Origin: Limonium bicolor
Taxonomy: Eukaryota; Streptophyta; Magnoliopsida; Caryophyllales; Plumbaginaceae
DNA length: 64,000 nucleotides
NCBI GenBank assembly: GCA_023374045.1
Contig: CM041783.1
Coordinates: 126,605,503 to 126,669,502, forward strand
Direction of reading: 5' to 3'
Shown here: piece after piece, positions 35,825 through 47,858 of the stretch
Position numbering within the stretch: the first letter of the stretch is position 1
Layout of the letters: each line of letters opens with the position of its first letter
Made by a program: the position numbers and the translations under genes
The notes under the pieces: model-generated
Seen by the model: only the letters and a program-made list of their open reading frames with translations
Database searches by the model: none
What the model was told of the DNA's origin: nothing

Positions 35825-36464
35825 TATTAAAATTAGGTAGAAAACTAAAAACTAAATAAAATAAAATGTAAAACTAAAATAAAATTGATTTCCCTTCTAG
35901 TTCTCTGTGCTCAATGAGAAGTGTTGTCAATCTCCATATCAAGATTTCAAGATCAAGTACTGCACATCCACCAGACACCTACTACAACTAAGAAGGGCAA
36001 AGACAAAATGCAAATTAGAACTAAAATAACACAAAAGAGAAATAAAGTATCAAAAATAGTAAAAATACTAAAAACAAAACAAACAAGAAATAAAAATAAT
36101 AATAAAATAAAGAAAAAAAACAATAAACAAAACAAAGCAAGTGACAAAAAACTTATGAAATAAAACAAAATCAACAAGTAAACAAAATATAAAAATAAAA
36201 ATCAAATCAAATTAATTAAAACAATAAAAATAAAATAAAATAAAGTATAAACAACTAAGAATAATCAAATTAAAATTATGACGCAATCCAACTGAATACA
36301 AGTAACGCAAGAATTACGAAAATAAACAAAAACTAAGAGATACAACTAGTGAAAGTAAAATAAAGTAAAATAAACAAATAAGCTAAAAGAAAATATATAA
36401 GAAATAAAAATAAGATAAAAGAAAAACAATTGACAACCAGGGCAAAGGACTAGACAAAGTCAAG
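35825..36464 (-). other. 5' leader of A
   Basis: Very A-rich, low-complexity DNA of AAATAAA-type words between PBS and ORF; no coding potential. Confidence 0.6.
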
Positions 36465-36482
36465 TCCCCGGCAACGGCGCCA
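36465..36482 (-). promoter_or_regulatory. tRNA-Asp PBS of A
   Basis: The plus strand TCCCCGGCAACGGCGCCA equals the 3' end of plant tRNA-Asp including CCA, so the minus strand is a perfect 18-base PBS, 3 bases from the LTR. Confidence 0.93.
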
Positions 36483-36485
36483 TTT

Positions 36486-37860
36486 TGCAAACAGGTGAAA
36501 TGATAAACTAAAAACTAAGAAATCAAACCTAGAAATTAATAAATCAAAAAGCCTGTCGGGTTGCAAAAAATCCCGGTCACTATAGTATAGTAAATTAAGT
36601 AACCAGGTATCGAATCCACGGGACTTGAAAGGAAATAAGTCTACTCCTAAGAAAACTGGAAATCAATTGGTTGTTTGTTGTTTTTGAAATAGAATTTGCT
36701 AAAGTGAAATTTAAATAAACAATTAATGAAATTAAATGATAAATTTGATCAGATGAATGGAACTCCGGGTTTGGGTTGTTCTTTACAGGATGTAGTTAGC
36801 AATTTCTACAATTTTCTTACGAGATTCGGATTGGCCAATTCTTTCTACTCTCTTCAATGCTAAATCCTAGTTCATTGAAGAGCTCACCTATCAGAACATG
36901 TCAGCTCTAATCCAGTAACAGACAAAACACATATAGGTGGAATAAGTGCGAAGAATTATTAGCAATTGCAGGGAGAACTCATCTATCCGACTAGCTCTCC
37001 ACAAATTTCTAGATTAATTTGAACTCTTTGTTAATCACTTTATCTGATCATAACAGGATTCGCAAAACGACTCTATAAACGCGCAAATTTAATAGAGAAG
37101 ATGAATGATTAGCATTAATCTAGAAACAATCCGATACAATCTCATAATCAAATTGCATAAATTCTAACTAATTTGTATCCATTACGAACAACTCTCCCCC
37201 AGAGCAAATCCTATCTAGCGAGACATAATCATAAAATAGACAGAGAAAAGAGATTGAGAAATCTTCTGGAATAGAAAACTTCTAAATTCGCTATGCTGTC
37301 CAGATCTGGAGTTTGCCGGGCTAGAGGTTGAAGATGGTGGTGGTGATGGTGTTGATCGATGGTGATAGAGGGAGGTGAGGCGTGGCGTGAGAGCCTCGTC
37401 TGAGACATCCGGCGTGAATGGTCTTGTTTCCCCAACCGTATGTGACTTTTTATAACAAAAATAGACATTTTTAACTCTTAAAAATGTAAATTTTTGAATT
37501 CTGTACGCGGCGTCCGAACTTGGAAGTTCGGACACATGTTAGGACAAAATTTCAGGAAGTTTCGACCTCTGTCCGAACATCAAAGTTCGGACATGTTAGT
37601 ATCTTGACGAGTGAAACTTGTTTCAGGCCTATATTCTTCGTTTGGACTCCGTTTTGCTCCCCGTTTGTTGCGTTGCGAAGCTTGTGAAGTGAAGAATGCA
37701 ATTCCATGGCTTTTACCTACATTTGAAACATAAATTTCATCAATTCTTATCTAAACACAAGTCATAGGAAAAACAAATGGTAAATGAGAAATATTTGCCA
37801 AATCACTATGGAAAATAAGCAAATTAAACCTTTTAATTGCTCTATATTTCACGCTTATCA
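36486..37860 (-). repeat. 5' LTR of A (1375 bp)
   Basis: Partner of 17899-19285. Ends TTATCA followed by the TSD TGAAG. Confidence 0.95.
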
Positions 37861-38435
37861 TGAAGAAAAAGAACTTGTGGGACTGGGATAAGGAAAAGAA
37901 GAAGCACAGACGAACCAAAAAGCCTCAGTCACAAAATTTTTCGTCAAAATACAAGACACAGAAGTTCTATTTTCTTCACCAAAATTCAGAAAGATAGAAC
38001 TTGTGGGACTGATGAGAAGGGAAGAAATGGTGTCAAGCCAAAACGGGTTACATAGAGCATCCGGCCGCTTTAGCCGGATGGAAGTGGAAGCGCATAGGGC
38101 ATCCGGCCGTCTCCAGCCGGATGAGGATAGGACTTAGGCAAAGCAAAGAATTGTACGATTGACCGTCTGTGGTCAGTCAAAGATACTAGGAGGGGGTAGA
38201 ACCGTACTTATACATGTAAAATACAGGCTGACACCATAAAAACCTGGCCAAAAACACTATAAATAAGGGTGTATCCCCATGAAATAAGATACACAACATT
38301 TGGCAGTCAAAGTCACATACAATTCCAATAGAAGCTCTCTCTCTCTCTCTACTCTTGTGAGACTCTGTAACTGAGACCAGGTAATGCAGGAAAGAAGATC
38401 GAAGGATACTAGGATTGATATACTGTTTCGTTTCA
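37861..38435 (+). repeat. 3' end and 3' LTR of C
   Basis: 37866-38012 is the last internal sequence of C, with AGAACTTGTGGGACTG occurring twice (37870 and 37997), the second against the LTR in the PPT position. The LTR is 38013-38435, with TATA box at 38258-38267 and two intact CATCCGGC/GCCGGATG dyads. Confidence 0.88.
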
Positions 38436-38440
38436 GAGAA

Positions 38441-39389
38441 CATTTTCCTCCTTTCAAAAATCCAAAAGCTCAAGTTTCGTTTTTATGGGTATTCTCCATT
38501 TGAAGATTCAAGTCCACCATTAGAAGCACCTTCACCTCCTTATCATCTTGAGGTAAAAGAAATTCGAAAATCCATCATTTCTAGCCCTTGTTTGCATTAT
38601 AAGAATTTCCATGTTTTGAACTCTTGGCCCTCCTTGTTCCAGTCGATTTTGGCTCTCTTGTTGGGCTAGGAATCTTGTTCTCTTGCTAGTCAAGAACTTC
38701 ATTCATCCATTGGAAGGTAATACTCTTGTCTAAACCCTAAAACACCTAAATTCTAGGGTTAGTATAAAATGCATGCTAAGTGTTTGTGTGTATTGGTATG
38801 GGTTGCTGTAGCATTGCCCATTCCTTGATTAAAACCAAGAACAAGAAGAAGGAAAGAGGAAGAGGAAAGGAAAGAAAGAAAAACTAACAAGACAAGGTAA
38901 GTACCCTTACCTTGAGCTAGTTATGTATATTGTGTTGTAACAGTTTTTTAGTATCAAAAACAAGTAATGTGTATGATAATGAGTAATGAGTATGTTAGAG
39001 TATAATTGGAAAGGCAATGTGACAGTTTTGAAGTTTTTAAAAGATGTTTAAAAGCTTGGGAAAAACAGTGGGTAGTATGTGTATATGTGCAGGAATTTTA
39101 ATGTGTGTAGTGGAGTTGAATTGTGTGTATAGTGTATTGTATAAACAGGTTGTGAGAATGTGAAATTGTGAGCTAAAATAGTATGTGAGCAAAGTAAGAA
39201 ATATAGGGGAGACTATGTCAAATTCTATCTAGGAATTTGAGGACTTAGGTACATTTGGAACAGATTTTGGAGAGTTCAAAATGAGTGGTTTGTAGTTTGA
39301 AACAGATTTGAAAATGAGTTTGTAAGTGGGATGGAGTTAGGATGTGAACTAGTGTATTTAAGATGCCAAGAGTGACATTAGTTGAGGGA
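38441..39389 (+). repeat. 5' LTR of D, segment 2
   Basis: Matches 55166-56115 of the 3' LTR. Telomere-like words such as TAAACCCTAAAACACC near 38731 are shared by both LTRs and are not telomeric repeats. Element G interrupts it at 39389. Confidence 0.92.
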
Positions 39390-40880
39390 TGCTAACAGAG
39401 AAATTGTAAGATAAAAATATATACAAAAGAACAAAATAATAAATTAATCCTACAACTCTACTACGGGTAGCAAAATAAAACCCGGTCGGAGTATAGTGTA
39501 AATATATTACGACCGAGAGTATCGTACCCAAGGGACTTATAGAAAATTAGTCCTAATCCGGTAATAACCTATTCTAAGACAAGGGGGGGAAATTGAATGT
39601 AATTCTAAACCTAATTAAAACTAACTAAACTAAGTGGTATTTACAAGGAGATTATTCTTGATCCAGGGTGTGAAACCATCTAAGCATCAATATGAACTCT
39701 CAACATATACACAGGCCTTCGAATTAACCAACAACTGAACACGCCGGGTGTCCTGCCGGATACCACTTGCACGGCATATTCAAAGACATTGAATATTCCG
39801 GACATTGGCCACCCGGCAGTGCATCCGGCATAGTCATAATGCATATTCTTTCTCCAGTTTCCGAGTAGAAAACAGAAGACTCATCCCTATTAACAAATCG
39901 AGCATATATCATGCCGCGAAATGAACAAGGAAATGGGGGAAAATGGATTAATTCTCACTCTTACCACTAACCCTTAATTCATAAGAAGAGAGTAGGAAGA
40001 CCATTAAGAGAGTCTAACCTATCTTACTTGGGACTTGTCTTCCACAAGTAAGAATTGCATGAAGAGAAAAAGAGATCAACCTATTCTCTTTCAATAAGAA
40101 CCTTACTCAAAATAAACTTGAAATTATATTAAGAAGAACACATTATTTTACAAGGAGAGTTTCATTCCCTAACCAAAGAATAAACAAGGATTCCTACTTC
40201 ACCATCCACCCAAATAAAGAAGAAATACATAAGGGAGAAGGAGATTGGTCATAGCCTTAACCCGAAAAGGAAATCTTCTCTTCTTCTTGTGGATGGATCC
40301 GTAGAAATGCCTTGGACACCAACACTTGGAATGTGGGCGGAAATGAAGTAATGAATGAAGTATAGTATGGTGTAGAAGTGTGTTGAATTGTAGCCTTCCT
40401 CGGCCTATTTATAGGCATTAATTGTGTCGATGCCGGGCGTCGTGCCGGGTCCCCAATAGCCGGCACACGTGTTAAATGCGCCCAACTGTTAATGGTCGAA
40501 ACCGTCAATTCCGCGCGAAACAGTGCATATGCCGGGTAGGATATACCCGGCGTCACACCCGGCGTCATCCCTTTCACCAACGGTCAATAACTGCTATCGC
40601 TTGGTCAACCGTGGCGACTTTTCACTTATGCCGGATGGAATCTACCCGGCATTAGGTCCGGCAATGCCTCTTTTCTGTTCTGTACTTATGCCGTGCAGAA
40701 ACTACCCGGCATGGAGTCCGGCTTCAACTGAACTTTTGCCTAGAAAATCCTTCCTTCACAGAAACTCATAAAAAAATCTGCACAATTTATACTTTACACA
40801 TAATAGCATAAATAACTAAATAACTTTTAGATAATATAATACTAAATCTAATGCTAAATATGATAAGTCGCGGCTTATCA
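39390..40880 (-). repeat. 3' LTR of G (1491 bp)
   Basis: TGCTAACAGA...CGGCTTATCA. TATA box CTATAAATAG (minus) at 40405-40414. Dyads of the type ATGCCGG...CCGGCAT occur near 39753-39850 and at 40432-40730, the latter upstream of the TATA box. Its U3 end lacks numerous single bases relative to the other copy (about 40770-40860). Open frames here, such as 40257-40580, are made by the dyads. Confidence 0.93.
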
Positions 40881-40918
40881 AGGCCCTACACTTACCTTTT
40901 GCTAGTCCTCGAGCAAAA
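40881..40918 (-). promoter_or_regulatory. PPT and adjacent hairpin of G
   Basis: Minus strand GGTAAGTGTAGGGCCTT abuts the LTR. Upstream is a hairpin (40897-40918) with arms TTTTGCTCG and CTAGCAAAA, one mismatch, around AGGA. Confidence 0.8.
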
Positions 40919-41931
40919 CAAGATTAGAAAGGACTAATTACTCATCCACAAAACAGATAAACTCTAGAATGAAATTTAGATAAATATTTCCAACTATATG
41001 ACTCTAATTCATAAGTATCACTTAATCTACCTTATCTTGTCAAAACATAGTAATGGGTATAAAACAAGGAATTTCAAAATCGATCAAAAACTTTTGGGCT
41101 ATTTTGCATAAGGGATTTGTAATCTCTCCTTTTTCCAGTTTCCATCATTCAGCTCTATTTTCCAAGGGTTTCTGAATGTGGCCAAGACTCTCATCAATGG
41201 TTTTTATGAATCAGCCCTATTTTGCAAGAGTTTTTGAATCAACCATGATTTTTTTGCATTGAAGAACGGGGAATTTAGGAGAAAAATAAAAGGAAAAACT
41301 CTCGTTTCTTGCTTTTATTCTGAGGCACTTTATGCAACCTCTAGGAATATATTGTTTTTCCTTTGGAAGAAGTTTTTTTTCCTTTTTTTTCTTTTTCTTC
41401 TTCTTTCTTTTGCACAAAAACCCTTTTTAAGATTTTCACCCAAAAGATTTTTCACAATTTGGAAAGAAAAGAATAACATCCATAAGTACATAAAGGACAG
41501 AATTAGGAGAAAGATCATGTACTCATGTTAAACAAAAAGAATCAAAGAGTTAAAAACAGGAATCTATAAGTCATTAGAGAGCTTACCTCTTGAGAGAACA
41601 AGCTTTTAGTCATCTCCTAATCCTATCTCGATCAAAACATGCAAAAAGTTTAGTAAACATTGATAAAACGCAAAACTTATGCATATTGCTAAAAAACTTA
41701 TTTTTTAAAGGGGGGTCCTTGCCCTACACTTGGCAGGAACACTGTCCCTAGTGTTCGAAAGAAAATAAATAAGTAAAACTTTTTTTTTTTTAGAAACTTG
41801 AAACAACTATAATGAAAGTAATTTAATAACATAAAATAAAATTAAAGGAGAAAAATTAAAATTGGAAGAAAGGCTCCCCTGGTTGATAGTGAAGGCGTGA
41901 GGAGGAACCGCCCTACACATAGCCTTTTAGG
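40919..41931 (-). other. Non-coding 3' part of G
   Basis: About 1 kb between gag and PPT where protease-pol would normally begin. AT-rich, with T runs at 41370-41400 and 41780. No gene seen. Confidence 0.55.
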
Positions 41932-43220
41932 CTACTTGGCGTCTTTGGAGATCCTAGGTAGAATGGTGACCGAATTCGCATGCTCCCGTGGATTGGTTTG
42001 CGTTTGGGACGGGAGCTGTCCTTGCTGTCGTGGTTGCATCAGAAGTTGCTGTAACTGCAACTGCAACGATTTGTGCTCCTTGCGAATGGTTGAGATCTCA
42101 TTTTGAGTATCCTGGGTCTTGTTCATCAGGGCTGACATCATGTCACGAAGTTCAGCCATTTCAGCCTCTGATGATGATGCAGGGTGGGATGGTCTGAATT
42201 GCCTTGGACCTCCCTGGTAGCCGGCTTGACTCTGGAAGTGTTGAGGCGGTTGGTTCCCCTGTTGCCATGGCTGCCGATACCCTTGGTTACTCACATAGTT
42301 GACGTCCTCAACATTCTGAAAGTCTAGAATGTCAGGGCTTGGAGCGTGTGGTCGTGCACTAACCACGTTCGCTTGTTGAGGAAGTTTGTTCATTGCTATT
42401 TGCTCCACCACTTTCTGTAGAGCGCTAACCTTCGTTGACGTCAGGGCATTACTCTCCAATAACTGCTCATGACTTTGCATCAATTTGTCGAATTTGGAGT
42501 CGCCCTCTCCCACTTGATATAAACCAGCGGTACTACCCCTGGTTCCACCGGTGGCCCAATCCCTAATCTCTTCGCAAAGAGATTCAACCCCACTAAGGAA
42601 TTGATCTCCAGGCTTTTTCAATATGTCTGCACCAAGGGAAGAAAGGATCATGGTCTTGCATTGGTTGACCAATCCTTTGTAAAACAACTGGGATAGTTGT
42701 TCCTTGGTGAGGCCGTGGTGTGGACATGTGCGCAGCAACCCCTTGAATCTGTCCCAAGTCTCACAGATGTTCTCCGAGCCTGGTTGCCTAAAGTTGTAAA
42801 TATCGGCGATCATCTCCAGGGTGCGACTTGGAGGCATGAACTTGTCATAAAACTTGGTTGCCATGTCCTCCCATGTGGTGATGGTACTGGGGGTTAGACT
42901 GTGGTACCATTTGCTGGCGTTCCCCGTAAGGCTATGGGGAAAGAGGGAAAGTCCAATTCCTTGATGCATCGTATTTGATGATATGTCTTAAGTTTTTGCC
43001 ATTCATCATATTCGTTTTGAGCGAGGAGTGAGAGGTCGATTGCTGGCTTTTGGCCTTGATTGGAAGGCCTATTGATGTTGCGGACGGTAGGTGCTGCCAA
43101 TGGTGTAGGATCTGCTTCTTGTAGGATTCGTTGTTGCCTTAAAGTATGAAGCAAGGTTCTCTCGATCTCCGGATCAAAGTTGGCTAAATTGTCGGGAGTA
43201 CTTGTTGACCGAAGAAGCAT
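41932..43220 (-). pseudogene. gag of G (frameshifted)
   Basis: An Athila-type gag in two frames. The first (43220-42894) starts MLLRSTSTPDN and ends near HQIRCIKEL. The second (42969-41932, 345 codons) shows the Retrotrans_gag core LFPHSLTGNASKWYHSL, TITTWEDMATKFYDKFMPP, NFRQPGSENICETWDRFKGL, CPHHGLTKEQLSQLFYKGL, then a Q-rich tail and a C-terminal coiled coil (IRKEHKSLQLQLQQLL). The frames overlap around 42900-42969, and part of the usual region before LFPHSL seems deleted. No zinc knuckle or protease follows; the frame simply ends at 41932. If translated by frameshifting it could still make a capsid-like protein. Confidence 0.85.
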
Positions 43221-43340
43221 TCACTTGGAAAACTTCAGGAGGAGCAAGAGAAAATGTTATAATATTTCGTAATAATAAAAGAAATAATATAATTACATAA
43301 TTAAAATTATGAAAATACACGAATGAACAAATTTTTGGTT

Positions 43341-43890
43341 ATGCCGGACAGACTGCCGGGTGCTTCTTACCCGGCAGTGGACTTCCTCCACTAATGTCGG
43401 GCCTGTACAAACCGGCATGTTGCCCGGCGTGACCAAAAAATCGACATTAACTTAATTAAAAGACAATGTAAAGGATAATCAAAATAAATGTAAGAGTAAA
43501 TAAGAGATTGAGATCACTCCTAATTGTCCCTCCAATTTACGACAAAAATATTGAGAGAAATTGAGCATGCCGGGTTACATGCCGGATCAAACCTGCCCGG
43601 CATAAGACTTCCTCCGAAAAGCCGGGTATAGGAAATCCGGCATAATACACGGCAAGTTCATTCTCGAAATCTAAATTAAAGAATCATAGTATAGGGACTA
43701 TTAGAAGAGAGAAATAATGAATGGGCGCAAGCAAGAACAAATTTAAATTGCCAAGAACTCAATAATTAAAGAAATTTTGAAAAACTTTGAACATGCCGGA
43801 CACAATGCCGGGTAAAACGTATCCGGCATCAGACTTTTCGAGTTTGCCGGGTGACAGACGCCCGGCACTCCGCACGGCACATTCAAGTCT
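43341..43890. repeat. Three dyad modules in the leader of G, 226 bp apart
   Basis: Modules start ATGCCGG at 43341, 43567 and 43794 (spacings 226 and 227). Each has about 90 bases with the order ATGCCGG, TGCCGGGT or TGCCGGAT, then TCCGGCAT or CCCGGCA(T/G), and a second pair further on. Sequence between modules has diverged strongly. The same module occurs in opposite orientation in the LTR near 39753-39850. Confidence 0.8.
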
Positions 43891-44001
43891 GCAAAACTAA
43901 GGGCGAAAATGAATTAAAGAATCAAAGAATCAAAGGATCAAAGAATCAAAGAATAAGGAATAGGGCGTTTTACCGAATTTAGGACTTGGACTAATTCCAA
44001 G

Positions 44002-44019
44002 TCCCCGGCAACGGCGCTA
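44002..44019 (-). promoter_or_regulatory. tRNA-Asp PBS of G, one mismatch
   Basis: Plus strand TCCCCGGCAACGGCGCTA; tRNA-Asp would end GCGCCA, so one base differs. Three bases separate it from the LTR. Confidence 0.85.
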
Positions 44020-44022
44020 ATT

Positions 44023-45532
44023 TGCTAACAGAGAAATTGTAAGATAAAAATATATACAAAAGAACAAAATAATAAATTAATCCTACAACTCTACTACGGG
44101 TAGCAAAATAAAACCCGGTCGGAGTATAGTGTTAATATATTACGACCGAGAGTATCGTACCCAAGGGACTTATAGAAAATTAGTCCTAATCCGGTAATAA
44201 CCTATTCTAAGACAATGGGGGAAATTGAATGTAATTCTAAACCTAATTAAAACTAACTAAACTAAGTGGTATTTACAAGGAGATTATTCTTGATCCAGGG
44301 TGTGAAACCATCTAAGCATCAATATGAACTCTCAACATAAACACAGGCCTTCGAATTAACCAACAACTGAACACGCCGGGTGTCCTGCCGGATACCACTT
44401 GCACGGCATATTCAAAGACATTGAATATGCCGGACATTGGCCACCCGGCAGTGCATCCGGCATAGTCATAATGCATATTCTTTCTCCAGTTTCCGAGTAG
44501 AAAACAGAAGACTCATCCCTATTAACAAATCGAGCATATATCATGCCGCGAAATGAACAAGGTAATGGGGGAAAATGGATTAATTCTCACTCTTACCACT
44601 AACCCTTAATTCATAAGAAGAGAGTAGGAAGACCATTAAGAGAGTCTAACCTATCTTACTTGGGACTTGTCTTCCACAAGTAAGAATTGCATGAAGAGAA
44701 AAAGAGATCAACCTATTCTCTTTCAATAAGAACCTTACTCAAAATAAACTTGAAATTATATTAAGAAGAACACATTATTTTACAAGGAGAGTTTCATTCC
44801 CTAACCAAAGAATAAACAAGGATTCCTACTTCACCATCCACCCAAATAAAGAAGAAATACATAAGGGAGAAGGAGATTGGTCATAGCCTTAACCCGAAAA
44901 GGAAATCTTCTCTTCTTCTTGTGGATGGATCCGTAGAAATGCCTTGGACACCAACACTTGGAATGTGGGCGGAAATGGAGTAATGAATGAAGTATAGTAT
45001 GGTGTTGAAGTGTGTTGAATTGTAGCCTTCCTCGGCCTATTTATAGGCATTAATTGTGTTGATGCCGGGCGTCGTGCCGGGTCCCCAATAGCCGGCACAC
45101 GTGTTAAATGCGCCCAACTGTTAACGGTCGAAACCGTCAATTCCGCGCTAAACAGTGCATATGCCAGGTAGGATATACCCGGCATCACACCCGGCATCAT
45201 CCCTTTCACCAACGGTCAATAACTGCTATCGCTTGGTCAACCGTGGCGACTTTTCACTTATGCCGGATGGAATCTACCCGGCATTAGGTCCGGCAATGCC
45301 TCTTTTCTGTTCTGTACTTATGCCGTGCAGAAACTACCCGGCATGGAGTCCGGCTTCAACTGAACTTTTGCCTAGAAAATCCTTCCTTGCACAGAAAACT
45401 CATAAAAACATAAATCTGCACAAATATTATACTTTAACACATAATAAGCATAAATAACATAAATATAACTTTATTTAGATAAATATAATACTAAATCTAA
45501 TGCCTAAAATATGATAAGTCTGCGGCTTATCA
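44023..45532 (-). repeat. 5' LTR of G (1510 bp)
   Basis: Partner of 39390-40880. TATA box (minus) at 45037-45046. Confidence 0.93.
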
Positions 45533-45537
45533 AGGGA

Positions 45538-47853
45538 GTATTGGAGTATAAGAGTTAAGGTGAAAATCTGTAGCATAAGAATGAAAACAAAATCTGTAGC
45601 ATTAGTGTGAGGAAACTAGTATAAGTGTTGAAATGAAATGAGGAAAAATGTGTAAGTGAATGTAAGGATTGAGTAGTAAGTTTGGTGGATGGACCAAGAT
45701 GATTTAGAGGGTTTAATTAGTGCTAAATCTTGTGGGGAAGTATTGGTAAAGATTGGGGGCGCAATGGGTAAAGAAAACACCCAAAATCAGATTTTAAAAC
45801 TGAAGTACTGGGCCGGACCGACCTTAGGACCGAACTTGCAAGGTCGGTCGAGCCCAGATTTACAAAGACGGGAAACCTTCTGGAATCGACCGACCTTGCG
45901 ACCGGACTTGCAAGTTCGGTCGGACCAGAAAATTCTCCCGTCAGAAACCTTCTGGAATGGACCGAACTTGCGACCGGACTTGCAAGTTCGGTCGGCCAGA
46001 AAAATTCCCGTAATGCAAGCTACTGGAATGGACCGACCTTGCGACCGGACTTGCAAGGTCGGTCGGGCTAAAATTTTCACATACGAAACTTACTGGAATG
46101 GACCGACCTTGGGACCGGACTTGCAAGGTCGGTCGGCCCTGGAATTTTCACACGATGTAGCTACTGACTTGGACCGAACTTGCGACCGGACTTGCAAGTT
46201 CGGTCGAGTCAAAACAAAAAAAATGTTTTATTATATGATTATAGTATCATATGTATATATATATGCCTATACAAATATAGCATATATATGTAGTAATACA
46301 CCATTAATGAAGTAGTAATGGTAAGAAAGTAAGTAAATGAGTAAGGAACAAATTTAAGAAGTAAAAGGAAAAGAATGGTTTTATAAAGTAAGAATAAGGG
46401 TAGTAAGTATACATTAGGAGTATTAATGGAATAGTAGTTGGATCATTGATCATACACTTCATGTATGTATAGGAATCAATAGTTGAACTCGAAGGAACCG
46501 GTAGTACGATACGACGGTGAACGGTATGATTTCTTCATGCCCTGTATCCTAACTTGGTTACCCCGATTTGTGTGCTTATGTGATCACCAATAAGATAAAT
46601 GCACGAATCGGACTTATTTGCACTTAATGTGTTTGAACTATTTGTTCTTGTTGTATCTTCTTGAACAAAGTTTGTATAATTCATGAAATGTATGAATGAG
46701 AATGAAGTGTATGTGTAAGTATGAGTACTTGTGTATTGTATGATGTATGGAAAGAAGTATGGACTTCTACTAATTCCTAACGATCTAACTCCTAACATGA
46801 GTAATGAGTAAAATGGAATGAGTAGAAGCCCGATATAGTTTCGGCCACGCGTGAGGATAAGGAAACACAAGAGGTTGGATCCGAATCCTGGCTATAATCT
46901 TTTCCTGGACCAATCCCTTGAATGGGTAGCATCCTGGATTAGTGGGCCACCCTAAAGCCCGGTGGTGGGATGTAGTAATCCCTGCCCGGAGGTCATACCG
47001 ACTTAACTGGAAGTAAAGTATGTAAGAAGTAAGTATTGTATTTGTATTGGTCTTGACTATTGTAAGTCATTGACCCGGAGTAAAAGTATTGAACACCCGA
47101 TTAACCCGGGTGTGTAATGAGGCTAACAAGACCTTTGTATGTATTGGAGAATTGTATCTCCGTAATGCGGTGAGTATGGGTAAGTATGAATGGTTGACTT
47201 GAATTGTCTTCCTTGTATGTATTGTATGTATGTATGCTTGTGTATGGAATGTATTGTATTGTATTAAAGCATGTATGTATGTATGAATGAAACGAACCGC
47301 ATGTACTCGACCAATTAGTTGGCGTACCCTCGCTAGCACGCGGGGTATGCGGTTATCATATGCAGCGTAAGCTGACCCCCTAGGGGGAATGTTTTTACTC
47401 CACAGGTACCCGCGAGGCGTGACGGTAGAGTAAGGACGGATGTATTCTTTTTGAGTAGTTAGTAGTTGGATGGTGTACCGAGTTGTACACGGCTAAGGCC
47501 TTTTGAGTAGCCGGTGTACCATGTGGTACACCTTTTTGGATATTGAATTCTTGATTGGATAGTAAGGAGAGGATGTATAAACTCTTCATTTTTGGGAAGT
47601 AGTCTTGGAATGTAATTCATATATTGGTATACTCGGTAATCAAATGTAAGTTAAGTATTTGGTATTGTAAAGTAAGTAGTATGTATTTGGTTTATTCTAA
47701 TCGTCAGACCGAAACGGTAAGTAGTAGTAGCCTTGTTAACCTTGGAGGTTAACGGCGTTGTATCACCCGCCGGGAGTAAGTAAGTATTCCGCTGCGAGTA
47801 AGGTATGGGAATGATTAGAGGATAATGGAAGGATTAGCGGTTGGGGTGTTACA
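45538..47853 (+). repeat. 5' LTR of D, segment 3
   Basis: Matches 56116-58469. Ends GGTTGGGGTGTTACA. Carries the dyad array at 45816-46210, a TATA-like GTATATATATAT at 46250 just downstream of it, and a U5 stem at 47730-47756. Confidence 0.92.
45816..46210. repeat. Dyad array in LTR D: six units, 70-72 bp period
   Basis: Left arms start at 45816, 45888, 45960, 46031, 46101 and 46172. Units have either GACCGACCTT with AAGGTCGGTC or GACCGAACTT with AAGTTCGGTC. Five of six units are perfectly paired, so the central two bases change together; only unit 2 is mixed. The 3' LTR has the matching array at about 56397-56790. The array keeps a 208-codon frame open, which I regard as incidental. Confidence 0.92.
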
Positions 47854-47858
47854 AAAAG

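Larger units (their letters stand above)
17899..37860 (-). mobile_element. Element A: gag-only Athila-like retrotransposon, split by B
   Basis: Inserted in C with TSD TGAAG (17894-17898 and 37861-37865). LTRs are 17899-19285 and 36486-37860 and nearly identical. The PBS to tRNA-Asp is next to the right LTR, so the element reads leftward. Without B it is about 5.76 kb and holds a single 312-codon ORF with a zinc-knuckle-like motif and no pol. It is non-autonomous, of the TR-GAG type, related to element G by its LTR end, PBS and PPT hairpin. Confidence 0.93.
7446..38435 (+). mobile_element. Element C: Tat-lineage Ty3/gypsy retrotransposon with antisense gene
   Basis: Inserted in D's 5' LTR with TSD GAGAA (7441-7445 and 38436-38440). 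LTRs are 7446-7866 and 38013-38435 (421 and 423 bp). Element A splits it at 17898, so the element proper is about 11.0 kb. Order: LTR, PBS, gag, protease, RT-RNase H, second RNase H, integrase, 42-bp tandem repeats, antisense gene, LTR. A second RNase H domain, repeats after integrase and an antisense ORF are known features of the Tat lineage. Confidence 0.9.
39390..45532 (-). mobile_element. Element G: gag-only Athila-like retrotransposon
   Basis: Flanked by TSD AGGGA (39385-39389 and 45533-45537). LTRs are 39390-40880 and 44023-45532. Total 6143 bp, reading leftward. It has a broken gag and about 1 kb of non-coding DNA in place of pol, so it depends on another element's enzymes (TR-GAG type). 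It is distinguished by GCCGG dyads both in the LTR and in the leader. Confidence 0.93.

Noticed and set aside
38725..38765. Telomere-like AAACCCTAAA words
   Set aside because: Only isolated words, shared by both LTRs of D; no tandem array.
40257..40580. 107-codon minus frame in LTR G, repeated at 44889-45212
   Set aside because: Generated by GCCGG dyads and LTR sequence; overlaps the TATA box.
45816..46210. Repeat-spacer pattern resembling a CRISPR array
   Set aside because: Plant retrotransposon context. Repeats are inverted pairs inside an LTR, spacers share sequence, and there are no cas genes.
45689..46315. 208-codon plus-strand frame with repeated GPTLGPDLQ-like phrases
   Set aside because: It is the dyad array of LTR D read through; the 3' LTR copy is shorter and broken, and unit spacing is not a strict multiple of 3.
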